The position numbers and the translations under genes were made by a program. A stretch of 64,000 bases of DNA, taken from positions 290,520 through 354,519 of the forward strand of contig JXTC01000082.1 in NCBI GenBank assembly GCA_002914845.1. Direction: 5' to 3'. The notes below the pieces were generated by a model that was given only the letters and a program-made list of their open reading frames with translations, did not search any database and was not told the origin of the DNA. Shown one piece after another: positions 59,397 through 64,000 of this stretch; position 1 is the stretch's first letter; every line of letters starts with the position of its first letter. The DNA comes from Trema orientale (lineage: Eukaryota; Streptophyta; Magnoliopsida; Rosales; Cannabaceae).

Positions 59397-62300
59397 ATGA
59401 AGTTTATGAAACTCGGATCGAAGCCGGATTCCTTCCAGAGTGAGGGGAAAAATGTCAGGTGAGATCTTATGGAGTCTTATATTTTTTGGCATTGTACTCT
59501 CCTTCCCTGATAAAAAATCTGAATAATATTTCGCTTTGGCTATTGGGTTTGATAGAGTTTGATTATGTATATAGTTTTTCCTTTTCGATCTTTTCTCTGT
59601 TCATTTTAGTAGAAGAAGATGATGCTTTCATTAATTTATATTTTCTGTGCGCCTCTTGCAAGTTGTGTGTGTTTGAGTGCGTATTTGTGAAACGTGAGTT
59701 AGATTTTGGGAGATCTTGTGTGGATACATTCGTCCAAGCTAAATAAATAATCCAATGCTTTTACATTTCTGGCTTCACTTAGTGGTTATCAGCAACTTAA
59801 TTAACTGTAGATTTAAAGAAATGGTCTATCTTAAAGTAAAAAGTTTTAATTTACCATTTGTCTTCATGCTTCGTTTTTTCTTCTCCCAATCCATTTCATC
59901 ATCATAAAACTAACTAATTAGAGTTTGAGACTTTAAGTCATTGCAGTAGGGGTATGAAACTATGTAAATATAACAATTTGAGGTAATTGATTATGTGGAT
60001 AATCTTTACTATTATAATGATTCCTTACTAGCTAGCTTCTCTCATTTCATCAATGGTTCTTTAAATGTGAAGTTTGTGAAACTTCTTTTTCTTTTTGACA
60101 TGATGTAGCTGGGGTTCAGAGTCTATTACTTTGTATGTTGCTGCTGTCATCTCGATTACATTTTACAAAAAGCGTACTTAGAATTTGATGGGATCTTAAA
60201 AACTGTTTCATTACCTGTTATAAGTTGAAATAGCCTTTAGAAGAATGTTTGAATGGTGGTTGAACATTGAATCCCTTGTTACAAGGTCCTGCTTTGTCTT
60301 GATTTTGTTATTTAATTTTGCAAGTTGTGAATGTATGATAGAGAGTCCTTACAAGCAGTGCTGAACAACCTTTTATGTATGTGCAGGTATGTGGGAAGTG
60401 AGTTGGCTACAGATATTACTATAAATGTAGGGGACGTAAAGTTTTCTCTGCATAAGGTATGATGATCTTTTATGTAAAGCTTCATATTGTATCGAGACTG
60501 CCAAAATATACAAGACTTTGTGCTTTGGGTGTGAATGCCTTTATATCACTTTCCCCACATTCTTAGGCAATTACTTCTATTTAAATGATCCTTCCCCATT
60601 TTTTTTTTCGGGGGGGGGGGGGGGATTCAAAGCTATCGGAGGATCAGTTTTAGTTTCAGTTTCAAGTTTTGGGTATGAATGGATGAATTTACCCTTCTCA
60701 ACATGTTTTTGAAAATGATTTAGTTTTGTATATTACTGATAAAAGGTTTTCTTTTATTACATGTAATGTGGGCTTGGGTTCTTGTTTCATTCAACATTGT
60801 TAAGTTTTAGTTTACTACAGGATAAAGATTACAAAAGTAATTAAAAAGCTAATACAAGACCCATTTAGGGACTCAGAGAATAAGTAAATTCATGGCTAGA
60901 GACTATCTTGAAGGATGAAATAAATAAGTCAATTCATATATTTGTTTAGAACAACTTTCATTAAGTAATCCAGCTTTGAGTTTGAGTGCTCCACTCTGCT
61001 CATTTGCAAGTCAAAATTTGAACCATCTATATTTTTGTGTATATTTATACATATAAAGATATCGTGTGATGCCGACGGACTGAAAATCTCATTTGCAGTT
61101 TCCTCTTCTATCAAAGAGCGGCCACTTGCAGAAAATGGTTGCTAAAGCTACTGATGAAAATAGTGAGGGAGTTGACATTTCTGACATTCCTGGTGGCTCT
61201 GATGCCTTTGAGATCTGTGCCAAATTTTGTTATGGCATGACTGTTACCCTCAATCCCCACAATGTTGTTGTGGCAAGATGTGCGGCTGAGTACTTGGGAA
61301 TGCATGAGACTATTGAGAAAGGGAATCTCATTTACAAGATAGATGTCTTTCTTAGCTCTAGCATTTTCCGCAGTTGGAAGGATTCAATAATTGTTCTTCA
61401 GACTACAAAGTCTCTCTTACCGATGTCCGAGGACCTGAAATTGGTCGGCCACTGCGTTGAGTCTATAGCTACCAAGGCCTGTGTTGATGTATCCAAAGTT
61501 GACTGGTCATATACCTATAATCGGAAAAAGATCGCCGAGGAAAATGGTAATGATCTGAACTGGAATGGTGTCATAAAGCGTCCTGTGCCAAAGGATTGGT
61601 GGGTTGAAGATTTGTGTGAGCTTGAGATTGATCTATACGAGCGTGTCCTAACAAATATAAAAACCAAATCAGTAGTATCTAACGAAGTAATAGGAGAAGC
61701 CTTGAAAGCTTATGCTTACAGAAGGTTGCCAGGTTTAAGCAAGGGTACAATCCAATCTGGAGATTTGGCAAAACATCAATCAACAGTAGATGCAATTGTT
61801 TGGCTCTTGCCTGCGGAGAAAGGCAGTGTCTCTTGTAGTTTCCTGCTAAAATTGTTGAAAGCAGCCAGTCTTGTGGACTCGGGGGATATGGTGAAGGAAG
61901 AACTTGTAAGAAGAATAGGGCAACAACTGGAGGAGGCATCTGTAAATGACATTTTGATACGAGCAGCAGAAGTGGAAACTATGATGTATAATGTTGCTAT
62001 CGTGCAGAGAATAGTAGAGGTGTTCTTAACGCAAGATCAGAATACTGAGATTGAATCACTAGAAGATGGAGACCACCTTCAAAGGATGCGGCCTGGGATT
62101 TTATCTGATGCTTCCAAGTTGATGGTGGCCAAACTGATTGATGGATATCTAGCTGAAATCGCAAAGGATCCCAATTTACCCTTGTCAAAGTTTGTTGATC
62201 TTGCTCAGATGGTATCAGGGATCCCTCGGCCCGCACATGATGGAATTTATCGAGCCATTGACATGTATCTCAAGGTAAGAGCTTCCACGAAGTGTTTGAT

Positions 62301-63018
62301 GTTTTCATTGTATTTTGATTGGAACCCAATTCATACTGGATACTGTTTGATTCATTTCAAGTGTTTGGTCCTCAAAATTTTATATGCTTAGCTGATGTGT
62401 TTGATGAACGTGCAAATATTTATAACGCCATTTGTCTCAATGCAGGAACACCCAGGGATCAGCAAAAGTGAGAGGAAAAAGATATGCAAACTGATGGACT
62501 GCAGAAAGCTATCAGTTGATGCGTGTATGCATGCCGTGCAAAACGAGAGACTCCCATTGCGTGTGGTTGTGCAGGTACTCTTTTTTGAGCAGGTGAGGGC
62601 TGCTGCATCATCAGGCAGTAGCACTCCTGACCTGCCTAAAAGCATAAGGGATTTGAACAGTGCCTCTCATGGAAGCTCAAGGTCTGCAACAACAAACACA
62701 GAAGAAGACTGGGATGCAGTGGCCACAGTTGAGGAGCTCCGGGCCCTAAGGGGGGAGTTAGCTTCCTTGAGGTTAAGCAATGGAGTGGGTGGAGGTGAGA
62801 GGAATGGTGGTGGAGATGTTAAAAGTGGTGTGGACAAGGCTGCAATAAGTAAAATGAGAGGGCTACTGAAATCCAAGAAGATCTTTACGAAGCTTTGGTC
62901 AAGCAAAGGGGGAACAGGGGAGAATAGTGGCTCAGATTCATCCGAGAGTCTCGGCTCTGCCAACCCAGAAGAAGTAAAATCCACGCCTTCCAGAAATAGG
63001 AGGCATTCGGTTTCGTAG
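59397..63018 (+). CDS. BTB-NPH3 (NPH3/RPT2-like, NRL) family protein
   Basis: Four coding exons: 59397-59458, 60387-60456, 61099-62274 and 62446-63018, frame continuous, 626 residues. NRL proteins combine an N-terminal BTB domain, which can serve as CUL3 adaptor or for dimerisation, with a plant-specific NPH3 domain, and act at the plasma membrane in phototropin- and auxin-transport-related signalling. Landmarks: [13 protein letters not shown] start (shared with the At1g67900-like branch, from memory); BTB from about 29 ([25 protein letters not shown]); [19 protein letters not shown] starting the NPH3 domain; [35 protein letters not shown] near 425-442; [31 protein letters not shown]; a short coiled coil [17 protein letters not shown] (530-546); and C-terminal RNRRHSVS. 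No uncoupled residues or breaks. Confidence 0.95.
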
Positions 63019-63835
63019 TGGGAATTACTAGACAGAATATAGGTTTTTGGTCCCTTTACTTTTCCCTTTTTGGGGGGCTCTCCTATGTTTATGACATTAG
63101 CAACTTAAAAACCATGGTTGTCTTCTAATTAAGCAAGAAATGAAGTAAATATCATTTGGAAGAAAAGACCTTGGTTGATTTAGCAGATACTAGACTCTGG
63201 TGAGAAATAAAGGTCACTTGAATCATGAAGGATGGCATTAGGAGAAACATAAACATACTTAAGTCGCTAAGCACCCTTTGTTTCTAATTTATGGTAATCC
63301 AATCCGAACTCACCATTTAGTGACTCAGAAGCTTAATGACATGTATGTATACGCATAGTGATGTGTAGTGTAGTGTATTTTGTGATCAGCTGTCCGCTTA
63401 AAAGTTTTCAATAAAATGCTAAACGACTATGACCAATAACCATTTGAATACATTAAAAAGTGAAAGCTAAACAACTATGAACAATACCATCTGCCTGTAT
63501 TTTTCTTTTAAAGGACGATAGAGTGATAAGACTCACACTTAAATTTCCATATTAGACGCTGGGCAAGTAAAAGTCTTTGATCACAATACCCGTCTATTTA
63601 CACTATAAGCAAACAAATTTAAGAATTTCAAAGGTTGACAACAATTACAAATTGGTTTGTTGACTTCAACACTACAGAAACCAAGTTAAGTATTCGATGG
63701 TACATCTTTCTCTATTCGATTTTCTCACTTTTTTTCCTGCTGAATTCTCTATTCTCTTCATTAACCCAAAAAATAAAAAATAAAAAAGAGGGAAAAAAAA
63801 CATTACTAACAGCATAATAATAATAATAAAAAAGA
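63019..63835 (+). other. 3' flank of the NRL gene
   Basis: 3' UTR and AT-rich spacer. No further gene. Confidence 0.5.
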
Positions 63836-64000
63836 AAAAGTTCATAAATACCCGTTTTTGAAACTATATTTTCATAAATACCCGTTTTTATACTTTTTTG
63901 GAGAAATGTAGACCACCACTGTTTTACACATGAAATATATAGCATGGTCTACATTTCATGAATAAAAATTACACTAAAAATTGGCACACATTTTAAAATG
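63836..64000. mobile_element. AAATACCCGTTTT-family element, cut by the window end
   Basis: The left end TTCATAAATACCCGTTTTTG and interior ATGTAGACCACCACTGTTTTA match the first about 200 bp of the element at 45343; the rest lies beyond the window. Confidence 0.7.

Noticed and set aside
59459..59746. 95-codon frame downstream of the first NRL exon
   Set aside because: Lies in the first coding intron of the NRL gene.

Overview
This is plant nuclear DNA, most likely from a dicot. It is AT-rich. Genes are split by GT-AG introns and lie between long gene-poor stretches packed with small non-autonomous transposons. The encoded products are plant families (an EPF-like peptide, a QALGGH zinc finger, an NPH3/RPT2-like protein, plastid ClpR1). 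I cannot name the species. A rosid is my guess, with low confidence.

Layout. 0-16 kb: the 3' two thirds of a GH3 beta-xylosidase gene; a small two-exon gene for a secreted EPF-like cysteine-rich peptide; a block of nested PIF/Harbinger-type and hAT-type elements (4.25-6.7 kb); a one-exon gene for a plant-specific 125-residue protein; and a complete seven-exon RlmN-type radical SAM methyltransferase gene. 16-26 kb: a hAT element, then the complete nine-exon BUB3 spindle-checkpoint gene (+) facing the complete nine-exon plastid ClpR1 gene (-), tail to tail. 26-33 kb: repeats, with an orphan cluster of ABRE-like boxes near 29.4 kb. 33.0-33.8 kb: an intronless AZF2/ZAT10-type zinc-finger repressor gene. 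34-57.8 kb: no gene found. It holds a non-autonomous CACTA element, several hAT-type elements (three with perfect 8-bp target-site duplications in the window as a whole), a tRNA-derived SINE, a GC-rich LTR-like fragment ending at a 3-N assembly gap, twin 172-bp Mutator-type foldback elements, and a pogo/Emigrant-like element. 57.8-63.0 kb: a complete four-exon BTB-NPH3 (NRL) gene whose likely leader carries three very short upstream ORFs.

The genes do not form one pathway. They are cell-wall hydrolysis, peptide signalling, RNA methylation, mitotic checkpoint, plastid proteolysis, stress transcription and NRL signalling. What links several of them is conserved gene order. From memory, the Arabidopsis orthologues AZF2, BUB3.1, BXL5 and the short RlmN-like gene sit within about five locus numbers on chromosome 3, and BUB3.2 and CLPR1 are close together on chromosome 1.

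I found no clearly undescribed system. The most rewarding items are the divergent EPFL peptide, the 14-3-3-like tail and uORF leader of the NRL gene, an exact inverted pair of 14-mers around the RlmN-like start codon, and the nested transposon structures. All exon boundaries were read by eye from splice consensus, reading frame and family conservation; no alignment was run.
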